Shown: positions 26,320 to 36,108, numbered from the stretch's first letter. The stretch is 64,000 nt of DNA from Planctomycetota bacterium (GCA_016873255.1 VGXR01000006.1:1-64000); one strand, 5' to 3'. The notes: generated by a model from the sequence alone, not told the origin. A program made the numbers and translations.

Positions 26320-27798
26320 ATGCAGCACGCCGACCTCACCGCGCTGCGGGACGCCATCGCCACCGGGGCCGCGAGCGCGGAAGCCGCGTGCGCGGCGATG
26401 CTCGACGCCGCCGACCGCCTCAACCCGGTGCTCAACGCGTACCACGAGACCTTCCGCGACCACGCGCTGGCCGAGGCCCGCGCGGTCGATGCCGATGCGC
26501 GGGCAGGCCGACCGCTGCCGCCGCTTGCGGGCGTGCCCGTCGCCGTGAAGGACAACATCGCGACCGTGCTGGGGCACACCACGTGCTCGAGCCGCATGCT
26601 CGGCAACTACCGTTCGCCGTTCGATGCCTCGGCGGTGGAGCGCCTGCGGTCCGCGGGCGCCGTCACGATCGGCAAGACCAACCTCGACGAGTTCGCCATG
26701 GGGTCGTCCGGCGAGCACTGCCACTGGGGCCCCGTGCGCAACCCGTGGGACACCGCGCGCGTCCCGGGCGGCAGCAGCGCGGGGAGCGCCGCGGCGGTGG
26801 CCGCGGGGCTCTGCGCGGCTGCGATCGGCAGCGACACCGGCGGCTCCATCCGCCAGCCCGCGTCGCTCTGCGGCATCGTGGGCCTGAAGCCAACCTATGG
26901 CCGCGTCAGCCGCTGGGGGCTGGTGGCGTTCGGCTCCAGCCTCGACCAGGTGGGCCCGATGACCCGCAGCGTGCGCGACGCGGCGCTGATGCTCGACTGC
27001 ATGAGCGGGCTCGATGCGCGCGACAGCACCACCGCGGATCGCCCGGCGACGGCGCTCGCGGCGACGGTCGAGCGGCCCGTGGAGGGCCTGCGCGTGGGCA
27101 TCCCGCGCCAGTACGTGAGCGGCGCGAACGATCCGGAGGTGAACGCCGCCGTGCAGGCCGCGGCCGATGCCTACCGCGCCATGGGCGCGACCATCGTCGA
27201 GGCGGACCTGCCGCTCACCGACGTCGGCATCAGCACCTACTACGTGATCGCGCCGGCCGAGGCGTCGAGCAACCTCGCGCGCTACGACGGCATCCGCTAC
27301 GGGCACCGTGCGCAGCTGAGGCCGGGCGAGGACCTGTTCACGCTCTACGCGCGCAGCCGCAGCGAGGGCTTCGGCCCCGAGGTGCAGCGGCGCATCATGC
27401 TGGGAACATACATGCTCTCGAGCGGCTACTACGACGCGTTCTACAAGCGCGCGCTGCAGGTGCGCCGGCGCATCAAGGAGGAGTTCGACCGCGCGTTCGC
27501 GGAGTGCGACGTGCTGCTCGGGCCCACCGCGCCGACCCCCGCCTTCGGCTTCGGCGCCAACGCCGACCCGCTGGCCATGTACCTCTGCGACGTCTACACC
27601 GTGAACACCAACATCGCGGGGATCTGCGGCGTGTCCCTGCCGGCGGGCCACGCCGTGCGCGACGGGAAGCACCTGCCGATCGGCGTGCAGCTGCAGGCGA
27701 ACGCGTTCGAGGAGGACCGGCTGCTGCGCGCGGCGCGGATGCTCGAGCGCGCGTTCGCGGAGCGAAACGCGAAGGCGCGGCCCGCGGTCTCGGCGTGA
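26320..27798 (+). CDS. gatA: Asp-tRNA(Asn)/Glu-tRNA(Gln) amidotransferase subunit A
   Basis: 492 aa amidase subunit that releases ammonia from glutamine. Ser-cisSer-Lys triad: Lys77 (VAVKDNI), Ser153 (GGSSAGSAA) and Ser176 (SDTGGSIRQPAS). GLKPTYGRVSRWGLVAF distinguishes GatA from general amidases. gatB is not in the window. Confidence 0.95.
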   Translation: MQHADLTALRDAIATGAASAEAACAAMLDAADRLNPVLNAYHETFRDHALAEARAVDADARAGRPLPPLAGVPVAVKDNIATVLGHTTCSSRMLGNYRSPFDASAVERLRSAGAVTIGKTNLDEFAMGSSGEHCHWGPVRNPWDTARVPGGSSAGSAAAVAAGLCAAAIGSDTGGSIRQPASLCGIVGLKPTYGRVSRWGLVAFGSSLDQVGPMTRSVRDAALMLDCMSGLDARDSTTADRPATALAATVERPVEGLRVGIPRQYVSGANDPEVNAAVQAAADAYRAMGATIVEADLPLTDVGISTYYVIAPAEASSNLARYDGIRYGHRAQLRPGEDLFTLYARSRSEGFGPEVQRRIMLGTYMLSSGYYDAFYKRALQVRRRIKEEFDRAFAECDVLLGPTAPTPAFGFGANADPLAMYLCDVYTVNTNIAGICGVSLPAGHAVRDGKHLPIGVQLQANAFEEDRLLRAARMLERAFAERNAKARPAVSA

Positions 27799-27801
27799 GC
27801 G

Positions 27802-28341
27802 TCAGGACGCGGGCGCAACGTCCGGCTGCGGGCGCTTGATGGACCCGAGGCGGCGGAGTTCCTTGGTGACGGCATCGGTGAAGGCGCGGTCGCGGGCCTC
27901 GTCCGGGAAGGTGCCCAGCTGCGCACCCACGGTGATGCTGCCCCCGGCGCCGCGCCGGACGGTGACCGTGCCCTGCTGCCCATCCGCCAGGATGGTCGAG
28001 CCGACCACCGTGTCCGCGGTGCGCTGGTAGGCAGCGACGCCGACGAACGAGCGCTTGGACACGTTGGTCACCGCCATCTCCACGTCGTCCCAGCGGACGC
28101 CGTCGGCGGCGGGGAGCAGCGGCCGCGCCTGGTATCCGGCCGTGGTCGCGGTCATCGCATCCTCGGCGCGGCCGGCGCGCGCACCCGCAAGCACGACGGA
28201 CGGGTCGAAGCGATCGCCCGGGGCTCGACGGTTGGTGGTGGCGGCATCCGGCGCGCAGCCGGCGCCCGAGGCGATCAGCGCAATCGATGCCCACCGATAA
28301 AAGCGGGCCTTCGGCGAGTTGGCAGGCCGGCAGCGAGGCAC
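27802..28341 (-). CDS. Putative lipoprotein, unknown function
   Basis: 179 aa from a GTG at 28341. A basic N-region and hydrophobic stretch lead to IASGAGC, a plausible lipobox (Cys29). The rest is a small domain with VTVRRGAGGSITVGAQLG near 127-144, without recognised family. Convergent with gatA (3 bp apart) and divergent from the 7TM-HD gene (77 bp). Confidence 0.65.
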   Translation of the reverse strand: MPRCRPANSPKARFYRWASIALIASGAGCAPDAATTNRRAPGDRFDPSVVLAGARAGRAEDAMTATTAGYQARPLLPAADGVRWDDVEMAVTNVSKRSFVGVAAYQRTADTVVGSTILADGQQGTVTVRRGAGGSITVGAQLGTFPDEARDRAFTDAVTKELRRLGSIKRPQPDVAPAS

Positions 28342-28418
28342 GCGCCGGATGGTATCGGGGCAGCCCGTCGACGGCCGATACGATCAACCGGACCCGGCCC
28401 CGCCGGACCGCACACGCC

Positions 28419-30725
28419 ATGGTCTTCGGACTCCATCCTGGCCGCACCGGCCGTTCGGGCCGCCGCGTCCGGCTGCGCCGGAAGCTCCCGAGGCAGACCT
28501 CGCCGGTCCTGCTGTGGCTGCGCGACGAACGCAACCTGAGCGCGGTGCTGGTGGTGGCGGCCTTCATCGGCGCGGCCACCCTGCTCGCAGCGTGGGCCGA
28601 CCGCCTTCCGCGGGAATTCGCGGGCCAGCGCGTGGCCGGCAGCCGGGTCAACCGCGTGGAGTACAGCGACGTCGACGAGGCAGCCACCGGGCGCCGCCGC
28701 GACGAGGCCCGCAAGGCGGCACCGCTGGTGTTTGCCGCGAGCACCGACTACCTGCAGCGCATGCAGGGCGAGATCGAGGGCCTGCCGCTCCTGGTGCGAG
28801 ACAAGCAGTCGCTGGCGGAGGTGCCCGAGACCACCTCGGTGCGCTACGGGCTGGACGAGGAGTCGTTCCAGGCGCTGCGCGAGCTCGACGAGGCGCACGA
28901 GCTCGACGGGTGGCGCAAGTGGACGGACCGCCTGATCGGCACCCTGACCACCGGCGTGCCGCTGGTGTCCGGCGCGGAGTTCGACGCGTATTCCACGGCC
29001 GCGCGCCGCATCGCGGTGGTTGCGCCGCGACCCGACGTGCCGGGCGACCGCGCCCGCACCGCGCCCCTCGGTCGCGGCGCAATCGAGCTGCGGACCGACG
29101 ACCCGGGCCCGATGCGGTCGCGGCTGATGGCCGAGGCCACCGAGTCGGGGTTCCCCCTGTCGCTCGCGCGCGTGGCGGTGGCGCCGATCGTGGCCGAGCC
29201 GAAGCCGACCGTCGCGCTCGACGCCGAGGCGACGCGCAGGTCCGCGGACGAGGCCGCGTCATCGGTGGCGCCCGTGCTGGAGGTGCACCGACGCGGCGAG
29301 GCCATCTGGGTGCCGGGCGACATGCTCTCGCAGGCGCAGGTCGATCGCGCGGCAGACGAGCGACGACGCCACGCGGAGGCGCTCGGGACGCGCGGCTCGC
29401 TCGGGCTGCTCGCCGAGTCGGCGGGCATCGCGCTGGCGCTCGGGCTCCTTGCCGCCACGCTGGTGGCCCACCAGGACCTCGGGATCTTCAGGGACTGGCG
29501 CAAGCTGGCGTCGCTGCTCGCCCTGGTGCTGCTGCCGGCGGCCGCCGGCACGGCGATCGCCGCCGTGTACCCGCGCGCCCTGCCCTTCGTGCTGCTGGGC
29601 GGGTCGCTCCTTGCGGTGGGCGCGCTGACGGTCGCGTTCGGGCTGCGGACGTCGCTCCTGGCGGTGCTGCTGCAGTCGCTGCTTGCCGCGCTGGCGCTGC
29701 GGCCCGGTGCCGATGCGTTCCTCGCGACGCTCTCCTCGAGCGTGGCGTTCGCAATCCTCCTCCGCGACATCCGCCACCGCTCGACGCTCGTGGTGGCGAC
29801 GCTCGCCTCGGCCGCGGCGGCAGGGGCCGCGATGGTGCTCGCCAACCTGGCCGACGGCATGGACGGGCGCGATGCGCTCACCTCGGTGCTCGGCGACGCG
29901 CTGGTGGCCGTGGTCACGGCCTTCTTCGCGGGCTTCGTGGTGATCGGCCTGCTGTCAAACGTCGAGCGCGCCTTCGGCGTGGCGACCGGCATGACGCTCA
30001 CCGAGCTGCGCGACCCGAAGCAGCCGCTCCTGCGCGAGCTGCAGCGGCGCGCGCCGGGCACTTGGAACCACTCGCTGCAGGTCGCCAACATCGCCGAGGC
30101 CGCGGCGGAGTCGATCGGCGCGGACAGCCTGCTTGCGTACGTCGGTGCGCTCTACCACGACGTCGGCAAGGTGAACAAGCCCGAGTACTTCGTCGAGAAC
30201 CAGTCGGGCACCAACCGCCACGAGCGCCTTTCGCCGGCCATGAGCCTCCTGGTGATCGTGGGGCACGTGAAGGACGGCATGGAGCTTGCGGCGGAGTACG
30301 GCCTGCCGATGCAGCTGCGCCACTTCATCGAGGCGCACCACGGCACCACACTCATGGAGTACTTCTTCAATGCCGCGCAGCGTCGCGCAGGCGAGGACGA
30401 GGTCAACGAGGCGGACTTCCGCTACCCGGGGCCCAAGCCGCGCACGCGCGAGGCGGCAATCCTCATGCTCTGCGACTGCGTGGAGAGCGCAAGCCGCACG
30501 CTCAGCGAGCCGACGCCCGCGCGCATCGAGCAGCTGGTCCGGGACCTGAGCCACCGGCGACTGGTGGACGGGCAGTTCGACGACTCGCCGCTGACGCTGC
30601 GCGAGCTGCGTGCGGTGGAGGACTCGGTGATCAAGAGCCTCAACGCCATCTACCACGGGCGCATCAGCTACCCGTCGGCGCGGAGCGACCAGCGCGACCA
30701 GCCGATGCCGAAGGTGGCGTCCTGA
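28419..30725 (+). CDS. 7TM-HD membrane phosphohydrolase (PgpH type)
   Basis: 768 aa. One N-terminal transmembrane helix, an extracytoplasmic domain (about 70-325), a seven-helix membrane region (about 340-520) and a cytoplasmic HD domain. HD motifs: GTWNHSLQVANIAE (first His), YHDVGK with His580-Asp581, IVGHVKDG, EAHHGTTLMEYF and a final Asp in CDCVESASR. PgpH members hydrolyse cyclic di-AMP, which is the likely substrate here. Start at ATG 28419; the upstream 44 codons in frame overlap the divergent lipoprotein gene. Its 3' end overlaps mutY by 62 bp. Confidence 0.9.
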   Translation: MVFGLHPGRTGRSGRRVRLRRKLPRQTSPVLLWLRDERNLSAVLVVAAFIGAATLLAAWADRLPREFAGQRVAGSRVNRVEYSDVDEAATGRRRDEARKAAPLVFAASTDYLQRMQGEIEGLPLLVRDKQSLAEVPETTSVRYGLDEESFQALRELDEAHELDGWRKWTDRLIGTLTTGVPLVSGAEFDAYSTAARRIAVVAPRPDVPGDRARTAPLGRGAIELRTDDPGPMRSRLMAEATESGFPLSLARVAVAPIVAEPKPTVALDAEATRRSADEAASSVAPVLEVHRRGEAIWVPGDMLSQAQVDRAADERRRHAEALGTRGSLGLLAESAGIALALGLLAATLVAHQDLGIFRDWRKLASLLALVLLPAAAGTAIAAVYPRALPFVLLGGSLLAVGALTVAFGLRTSLLAVLLQSLLAALALRPGADAFLATLSSSVAFAILLRDIRHRSTLVVATLASAAAAGAAMVLANLADGMDGRDALTSVLGDALVAVVTAFFAGFVVIGLLSNVERAFGVATGMTLTELRDPKQPLLRELQRRAPGTWNHSLQVANIAEAAAESIGADSLLAYVGALYHDVGKVNKPEYFVENQSGTNRHERLSPAMSLLVIVGHVKDGMELAAEYGLPMQLRHFIEAHHGTTLMEYFFNAAQRRAGEDEVNEADFRYPGPKPRTREAAILMLCDCVESASRTLSEPTPARIEQLVRDLSHRRLVDGQFDDSPLTLRELRAVEDSVIKSLNAIYHGRISYPSARSDQRDQPMPKVAS

Positions 30726-31827
30726 CCGGGACGCGCGCGGCCTCGAGCACGCGCCAGGCTGCGTTGGAGAGGGGCTGCGAGGCAAGCTGCTCCGCGGGGA
30801 CCCGCAGCACGCCGTCCGCGTCGGGGCGCGCGGCCGCGGCAGCCGGAACGAAGACACGGAAGTGAACGTCGCGGTGGCTGGTGACGTGGGTGAAGGCGCC
30901 CACCTCGCGAATCGCCACGCCCCAGGAGCGCTCGAGCCCGCCGGCCTCCACGGGCGCATCGGCCTCCACCGTGGGCGGCTGCAGCATGCCCGCCCACAGG
31001 CCGCGCGCGGGACGGCGCTCGAGCGCCACGCCGCCGGGGCCGATGTCCACGAGCGCGTGCCAATGCACCGCCCGCCGCGGAGCCGCCCGACGCGGGCGGG
31101 GGATGTCGGCGGCGCTGCCCGCTGCGCGCGCCCGGCACTGCGCCCGCAGCGGGCACGAACCGCACTTCGGCGCCGCCGGCGTGCACACCGTGGCGCCGAG
31201 TTCCATCAGTCCCTCGTTGAGAACGCCCGGGCGGTCCGCCGCCTCGACGAGCCGCGATGCCTCGCGCCAGGCCCAGCGTTCGTCCGGAGGGCTTCCCGCC
31301 CGCGCCGGGTGCGCGGCAAGCCGCGACACCACGCGCAGCACGTTGCCGTCGACGATGGGCACGCGCTCCCCGTGCACGATGCTCGCGATGGCACCGGCCG
31401 TGTAGCGGCCGATGCCGGGGAGTGCCTGCAGCTCGGCCGCGGTGGCCGGCACGGTTCCCCCGTGGAGGTCACGCACCGCGCGTGCCGCGCCATGGAGGAG
31501 CCGCGCGCGCCGGTAGTAGCCAAGGCCCTGCCATGCCGCGAGCACCTCGTGCTCGGAGGCTTCCGCAAGCGCGCAGGGCGTCGGGAAGCGCTCCATGAAC
31601 CGCGCGAAAGCACCGATCACCCGCCCCACCTGGGTCTGCTGCAGCATCAATTCGCTCACCAACGCGCCGTAGCCGGATCGGTGCCGGCGCCAGGGAAGGT
31701 CGCGGGCGGCGGCCGGGAACCACGCCTCCAGGGCCTCGGAAACCCCCCGCGGGTCGGCGATCGCCGCGGGCGGCAGCGCCTCGGCTGGTCGGGGGGAACC
31801 GGGCTTGGGGCGGCTGCGGATCGGCAT
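30664..31827 (-). CDS. mutY: A/G-specific adenine DNA glycosylase
   Basis: 387 aa. Removes adenine mispaired with 8-oxoguanine. Glu59 (SELMLQQTQV), HhH LPGIGRYTAGAIAS, catalytic Asp160 (VDGNVLRVVSR), iron-sulfur Cys215, 222, 225 and 231 (C-x6-C-x2-C-x5-C), and a C-terminal NUDIX-like domain (about 245-370) for 8-oxoG recognition. The last 21 codons overlap the opposing HD gene. Confidence 0.94.
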   Translation of the reverse strand: MPIRSRPKPGSPRPAEALPPAAIADPRGVSEALEAWFPAAARDLPWRRHRSGYGALVSELMLQQTQVGRVIGAFARFMERFPTPCALAEASEHEVLAAWQGLGYYRRARLLHGAARAVRDLHGGTVPATAAELQALPGIGRYTAGAIASIVHGERVPIVDGNVLRVVSRLAAHPARAGSPPDERWAWREASRLVEAADRPGVLNEGLMELGATVCTPAAPKCGSCPLRAQCRARAAGSAADIPRPRRAAPRRAVHWHALVDIGPGGVALERRPARGLWAGMLQPPTVEADAPVEAGGLERSWGVAIREVGAFTHVTSHRDVHFRVFVPAAAAARPDADGVLRVPAEQLASQPLSNAAWRVLEAARVPVRTPPSASAGRAGRSAPTGS

Positions 31828-31941
31828 GGTGGCCCCGGTCGCTTGCGGTCGGATCGGGGAACGCGGTAGCGTATGACCTCCGGCCGTCGATGGCCGGAAA
31901 ACCGCCCCCAGGGCGGGGTTCACCCTCGGAAGACACCCACC

Positions 31942-32973
31942 ATGGCCAAGCTGTTCTACACGCTCCAGGAAGCCGCCCAGAAGCTCCGCAAGTCGACGGA
32001 TGAGGTCATGAGCATGGCCAAGGCCGGCCAGCTGCAGGAGCTGCGAGACAAGGACCAGGTGCTCTTCCGCCGCTCGGCGATCGACCAGATCGCGGGCGAC
32101 ACCGATGGCGGCGACATCAACCTCGACGGCCTCGACCTCTCCAACAGCGGAAGCAGCATCCAGCTCGACGGCAGCTCAGCCGGCGGCAACGCGGACCTCC
32201 GCCTCGACGACGACCTCCGCCTCGAGGACGACCTGCGGCTCGACGACGAGCCGTTGGCCCCGGCCACGCCCATCGCTGCAAGCGGTGCCGACGACTCGAT
32301 GGCCCTCGATGAACTCACGCTGGCCGACGACGAGCCCGCATCCACCCCGCCGCCGGCGCCCGCGCCGCGCGCGGTGGCGACGCCGTCTCCGGCGGCAAGC
32401 AGCGGCGGAAGCCGCGGCGGCAGCGGAACCGGCCTCGGGCTGGTGGACAGCAGCGCCGGCAGCATGGCGATGGCCGCAGGCGGCATGGATGACTCCATGG
32501 CGCTCAACCCCGGCCAGACCCAGCTCGAGGCCGTGGGCTCGGGCAGCGGCCTCCTGGACATCTCGAGCGAGGAGAGCTTCTTCGGCGCGCAGATGATCGA
32601 GGAGAGCATGGGCGGCGACGAGGCCGCCGTGATGCCCGATGCAGGCGGCGCCGACATCTTCGGGGGCGGCGAGGCCGCGACCACCGAGGAAGTGGCCCCC
32701 GTGACCGCGGGCACCGCGGGCGTGGCCTTCGGCCAGACCAAGGTGGCCGAGGCGTTCGATGCCAAGTTCTCCGGCTTCACCGGCGGCGCCATGATCGTGG
32801 CCGCGCTGTGCCTGGTGGCCGGCGGGTGGGCCGTGGCCGAGATGGCCGTCGGCAACTACACCGACATCGCCAAGATGATCGCCGAGAACTGGATGTACGT
32901 CCTGGGCGGCGGCGTGGGCGCGGTGCTCGTCTTCGGCGGCATCGGCCTGGGCATCGGCAAGGCGACGGCCTGA
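31942..32973 (+). CDS. HTH domain-acidic linker-membrane protein
   Basis: 343 aa. Residues 1-50 (FYTLQEAAQKLRKS ... VLFRRSAIDQI) resemble the excisionase/MerR-like winged HTH seen at the N-terminus of several planctomycete proteins. Residues 55-265 are an acidic, Ser/Gly/Ala-rich low-complexity region with repeats of LRLDDD/LRLEDD (about 89-105). Two transmembrane helices follow (about 274-296 and 318-340). No signal peptide, so the HTH should be cytoplasmic and tethered to the membrane. Ligand or DNA target unknown. Followed by psd after 4 bp. Confidence 0.75.
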   Translation: MAKLFYTLQEAAQKLRKSTDEVMSMAKAGQLQELRDKDQVLFRRSAIDQIAGDTDGGDINLDGLDLSNSGSSIQLDGSSAGGNADLRLDDDLRLEDDLRLDDEPLAPATPIAASGADDSMALDELTLADDEPASTPPPAPAPRAVATPSPAASSGGSRGGSGTGLGLVDSSAGSMAMAAGGMDDSMALNPGQTQLEAVGSGSGLLDISSEESFFGAQMIEESMGGDEAAVMPDAGGADIFGGGEAATTEEVAPVTAGTAGVAFGQTKVAEAFDAKFSGFTGGAMIVAALCLVAGGWAVAEMAVGNYTDIAKMIAENWMYVLGGGVGAVLVFGGIGLGIGKATA

Positions 32974-32977
32974 CGCG

Positions 32978-33640
32978 ATGCTGCTGACCCGCTACGGCTT
33001 CCGGGAATGGGGAGCGATCACGCTCGCCTGCGGCGCGCTGGCCTTCGGGCTGGGCTGGTTCGGCATCTGGTGGGGCGTGGCCGCGGCGGTCGTCGTGTGG
33101 CTGGCGCTGGTGGCCTTCTTCCGAGACCCGCTGTTCCGCAAGCCCGCATCCGATGCGCCCAACGACATGGTGAGCCCGGCCGACGGCAAGGTCTCGGCGG
33201 TGCTCGACCTCGACCACCACGCCGCCACCGGCGGTCCGGCGAAGGTCGTGCGCATCTTCCTCAGCGTGCTCGACGTGCACGTGAACCGGTTCCCCTGCAA
33301 CGGCACCGTGGCCGACGTGAGCTACGCGCCGGGCAAGTACCTCGATGCACGCACCGAGGAGAGTGCCAAGGTCAACGAGTCGATGACCACGGTGCTGACC
33401 ACGGCAAGCGGCGAGCGCATCGGTATCCGGCAGGTCTCCGGCGCCATCGCGCGACGGATCGTGTGCGCCACCAAGCCGGGGCACCGCGCCGAGCGCGCGG
33501 CCCGCTTCGGCATGATCAAGTTCGGGTCCACCACGGAACTCATCCTCCCCCGGCCGAAGGACGTCGAGGTGAGGGTGAAGGTCGGCGACCGCGTGACCGG
33601 TGGCGTGACCATCCTGGCCACGCTGCGCGCGCCGCGCTGA
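32978..33640 (+). CDS. psd: Phosphatidylserine decarboxylase proenzyme
   Basis: 220 aa, short archaeal/Gram-negative 'Psd-B-like' form. Two N-terminal membrane helices, SPADGKVS, FLSVLDVHVNRFPCNG, and the self-cleavage site GST at Ser184 (KFGSTTEL), which becomes the pyruvoyl group. Makes phosphatidylethanolamine at the inner membrane. Starts 4 bp after the HTH gene. Confidence 0.93.
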   Translation: MLLTRYGFREWGAITLACGALAFGLGWFGIWWGVAAAVVVWLALVAFFRDPLFRKPASDAPNDMVSPADGKVSAVLDLDHHAATGGPAKVVRIFLSVLDVHVNRFPCNGTVADVSYAPGKYLDARTEESAKVNESMTTVLTTASGERIGIRQVSGAIARRIVCATKPGHRAERAARFGMIKFGSTTELILPRPKDVEVRVKVGDRVTGGVTILATLRAPR

Positions 33641-33676
33641 GCGAATCGCGCGTCCCGCGCCGCCGGGGCCGCGGCG

Positions 33677-34426
33677 TCAGTCCGCGCCGTCGGGGCCGGG
33701 CTCGCCGCCGCCTGCGGTGGGCCAGCTGCTGCTCCGCTGCATGACGATCCGCGTGATGCGATCGATCTGCTCGCCGAGCACGCCGGCGATGGCGCCGAGC
33801 TGGTCGGCGGCGTTGGCCTGCCACGGCGCGCTCTGGTCCTGCAGCAGCAGGATGGCGCCGAAGCGCTCGCCGCGGTGGCTCATCGGGCAGATCATCGCGC
33901 GCCGGCCCGGCAGGACGCCGCCCCCCGGCGGCGGGGCGTGGACGAGGTCGAGCGCGCTCTCCGTTACGAGGGGCGCGGCATCGGCCGCCAGCCCCGGGCA
34001 CACCTCGCGGCCGACCAGGCCGAGGGTGGACTCGGCGCGCCCACGGGGCGTGTCGCTCGCGCCGTAGGCAGCAAGGCCATGGTCGCCCCGGGCATTGCAC
34101 AGCCAGATGGCGGCATTGCTCGGACGGAAGCGCGCCAGCAGGTGCTCGATGGCCACGGTCAGCATGGTGTCCACGTCGAGGTCGTGGCCGAGCAGGCCGC
34201 GAAGCTCCGCTGCCGCGATGGCGGCGTCGGTGCGGGCGTCGATCGCCTCGAACGCCATCACGAAGTCGTCACCGGCGGTGCGCAGCCGAAGCCGAGTGCG
34301 CTCCAGGTCGGCCCGCGCGCGCGCACGGCTGGCGAGCGCGGAGCGGAGCAGGTCCTCCAGGCGCGAGCAGCGCGACTTGAGGGCCGAGGCAGTGGCAGTG
34401 GCGGACGCGGAACGGCGGGTTGGCAT
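33677..34426 (-). CDS. GAF domain protein
   Basis: 249 aa. An Arg/Ala-rich helical N-terminus (about 1-75, coiled-coil-like) precedes a GAF fold (about 80-235): DTMLTVAIEHLLARFRPSNAAIWL, ESTLGLVGREVC, MICPMSHRGERFGAILLLQD (each part of the fold). No output domain, so it may bind a ligand or partner. ATG 34426 chosen because the upstream frame lies over tsaB antisense. Confidence 0.75.
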   Translation of the reverse strand: MPTRRSASATATASALKSRCSRLEDLLRSALASRARARADLERTRLRLRTAGDDFVMAFEAIDARTDAAIAAAELRGLLGHDLDVDTMLTVAIEHLLARFRPSNAAIWLCNARGDHGLAAYGASDTPRGRAESTLGLVGREVCPGLAADAAPLVTESALDLVHAPPPGGGVLPGRRAMICPMSHRGERFGAILLLQDQSAPWQANAADQLGAIAGVLGEQIDRITRIVMQRSSSWPTAGGGEPGPDGAD

Positions 34427-34529
34427 GGCACCACGCGGATCGGCGGCCCGGGCGGGAGCCTTCAGTCCGAACGCAGAAACGCGGGACGGGCGATGCCGTG
34501 CGTTCCGGCTGGTCCGGCCGGGTTGCGGG

Positions 34530-35219
34530 TTACCGAACCCTGCCCCCGTGGCGGGCTTCCCACAGCGAGACCGCCTCGGGCGGCCGCGGGTAGAGCGGCG
34601 CCAGCGCCAAGGGGTCGATCTCCTGCCCCTCGGCGCGGAGGAACTCGCCGACCTCGAGGCACGCGGCCGCGCTCCAGCGGGCGGGAATGCAGCCTTCCGG
34701 GAACCGCGCCGCAAGCGCCGCGGGAACGTGGGCATCGGCAATCAGCGCGCCGCGGAGCGGCGCGCCATCGCCCGAGAGCAGCGCGCCACCTGCCCCGGAC
34801 GGCATGCCGCCCTTCACGTCCACGGGCGTGCACCAGGCATCGTGCGCCTTGGACGCGAGCGCGACCGTGCACGCACCGTCGCCGATGGCGCCGGCCCGCA
34901 CGCACTCGCGCGCCACCACCAGCGCCGACGGCACGGCCACCAGCGCGCAGCCGGTGACGTCCGCGATGGCCTTGGCCGTGGCACAGGCGACGCGGAGGCC
35001 GGTGAACCCGCCGGGACCGATGCTCACGGCGATGGCCGCGATGCCGGCGGGCGAGACGCCGGCCCCGCGACACGCGGCATCGATCACCTGCATCAGGTGG
35101 TCCTCGGAATCCGTGGAAGGCGGCACCTCGAGCGCCTCGATCGGCGCACCAGGCGTGGCGCGGATGGCGACGCCCATCGCCCGCTGCGATGCCTCGATTG
35201 CAAGGAATGCGCTAGCCAT
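34530..35219 (-). CDS. tsaB: tRNA t6A37 biosynthesis protein TsaB
   Basis: 229 aa partner of TsaD in threonylcarbamoyl-adenosine synthesis. N-terminal FLAIEASQRAMGVAI and the diagnostic IAVSIGPGGFTGLRVACATAKAIA (in two parts IGPGGFTGLR / ATAKAIA). ATG 35219 overlaps the end of the metallophosphoesterase gene by 8 bp; GTG 35228 is an alternative. Confidence 0.92.
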   Translation of the reverse strand: MASAFLAIEASQRAMGVAIRATPGAPIEALEVPPSTDSEDHLMQVIDAACRGAGVSPAGIAAIAVSIGPGGFTGLRVACATAKAIADVTGCALVAVPSALVVARECVRAGAIGDGACTVALASKAHDAWCTPVDVKGGMPSGAGGALLSGDGAPLRGALIADAHVPAALAARFPEGCIPARWSAAACLEVGEFLRAEGQEIDPLALAPLYPRPPEAVSLWEARHGGRVR

Positions 35220-36108
35220 GGAGCGCACCGAACGATGCGAGCGGGAGCGATTCCATCACCAGGTCGTCGGCGGTCGCCACGGGCGCCGAGAGGTCCACGG
35301 CGACGACGCGGGCACGCTCGTGGTCGGAGTTCAGGAGGAGGAGGTCGGGGAACGGCGCCTCGGCGCCGTGGTCGACGTAGGCGTGCCCGAGCACGAAGGT
35401 CCGCACGCCCCACAGGGCGGCAAGCTCGTCCAGTTCATCGCGGGTCCAGCCGCGGCCCCACACCATGCGCCATGCGCTGCCGGCACGATGCGCGTAGTCG
35501 TCCTCGCGGAGCGGCCGGTCGAGGATGCCGCGATCGAAGCCGTCGAGCTCGTACGGCGACGGCAGCGAGTGGCTGAGCATCAGGCCGTTCGCGCACCGCA
35601 CCGCAAGCGGCATGGCGCGCACGAACCTGCCGATGGCCTCGTCGACCGTGGTGCAGTCGTCGCCGAAGGCCCACTCGAGCCCGGCATCGAAGAGCTCGAG
35701 GTTCTCGCCGGCGCCCTTCGACACTGGCTGGCGGAACGCCTGCGCGAGCTCGTGGTTTGCAAGCACCACGTGCACCTGCCCCGGGTGCGACAGGACCGCC
35801 TGCGCCGCGCGGCAGAGCATGCGGTAGCTGAGGTCGACGCCGGAGACGAGGCGCTCGCCGTGGATCAGCTCATGCAGCACCAGGTGGTGGTCAGGCGACC
35901 GTTCCAGCCGCGCGAGGCCGTCGATCACCTGCAGGTGCGCGGTGCTGTCGTGGAGATCGCCCGTGAGCAGGATGCGCCCGCGCGCGGGCAGGTGCACCGA
36001 GGAACCGCGGCGATTGGGGTCGGAACGGAGCGTCGAAGACGCGGCATCGAGAAGAGCGGCCACCCCCAGGGCGTCCTGCATGGAGACGGTCCGGTGGTCG
36101 AAGGTCAC
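35212..36108 (-). CDS. Metallophosphoesterase
   Basis: 298 aa calcineurin-like phosphoesterase. RILLTGDLHDS gives the DxH metal motif and VHVVLANHELAQ the GNHE-type motif (here ANHE), with LMLSHSLPSP and VLGHAYVDHG supplying further His ligands. GTG start at 36108 overlaps the upstream stop (GTGA). Substrate unknown. Middle gene of a three-gene chain joined by overlaps. Confidence 0.82.
   Translation of the reverse strand: MTFDHRTVSMQDALGVAALLDAASSTLRSDPNRRGSSVHLPARGRILLTGDLHDSTAHLQVIDGLARLERSPDHHLVLHELIHGERLVSGVDLSYRMLCRAAQAVLSHPGQVHVVLANHELAQAFRQPVSKGAGENLELFDAGLEWAFGDDCTTVDEAIGRFVRAMPLAVRCANGLMLSHSLPSPYELDGFDRGILDRPLREDDYAHRAGSAWRMVWGRGWTRDELDELAALWGVRTFVLGHAYVDHGAEAPFPDLLLLNSDHERARVVAVDLSAPVATADDLVMESLPLASFGALHG

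Noticed and set aside
24981-26606. 541-codon extended ROK kinase
   Set aside because: The extension is antisense to gatC and gatA; the conserved family N-terminus begins at MAKDELAIGIDLGGT (25958).
28319-30865. 848-codon plus-strand frame over the HD gene
   Set aside because: The other frame encodes the HD protein with intact metal motifs; this one is Arg/Gly/Ala-rich noise.
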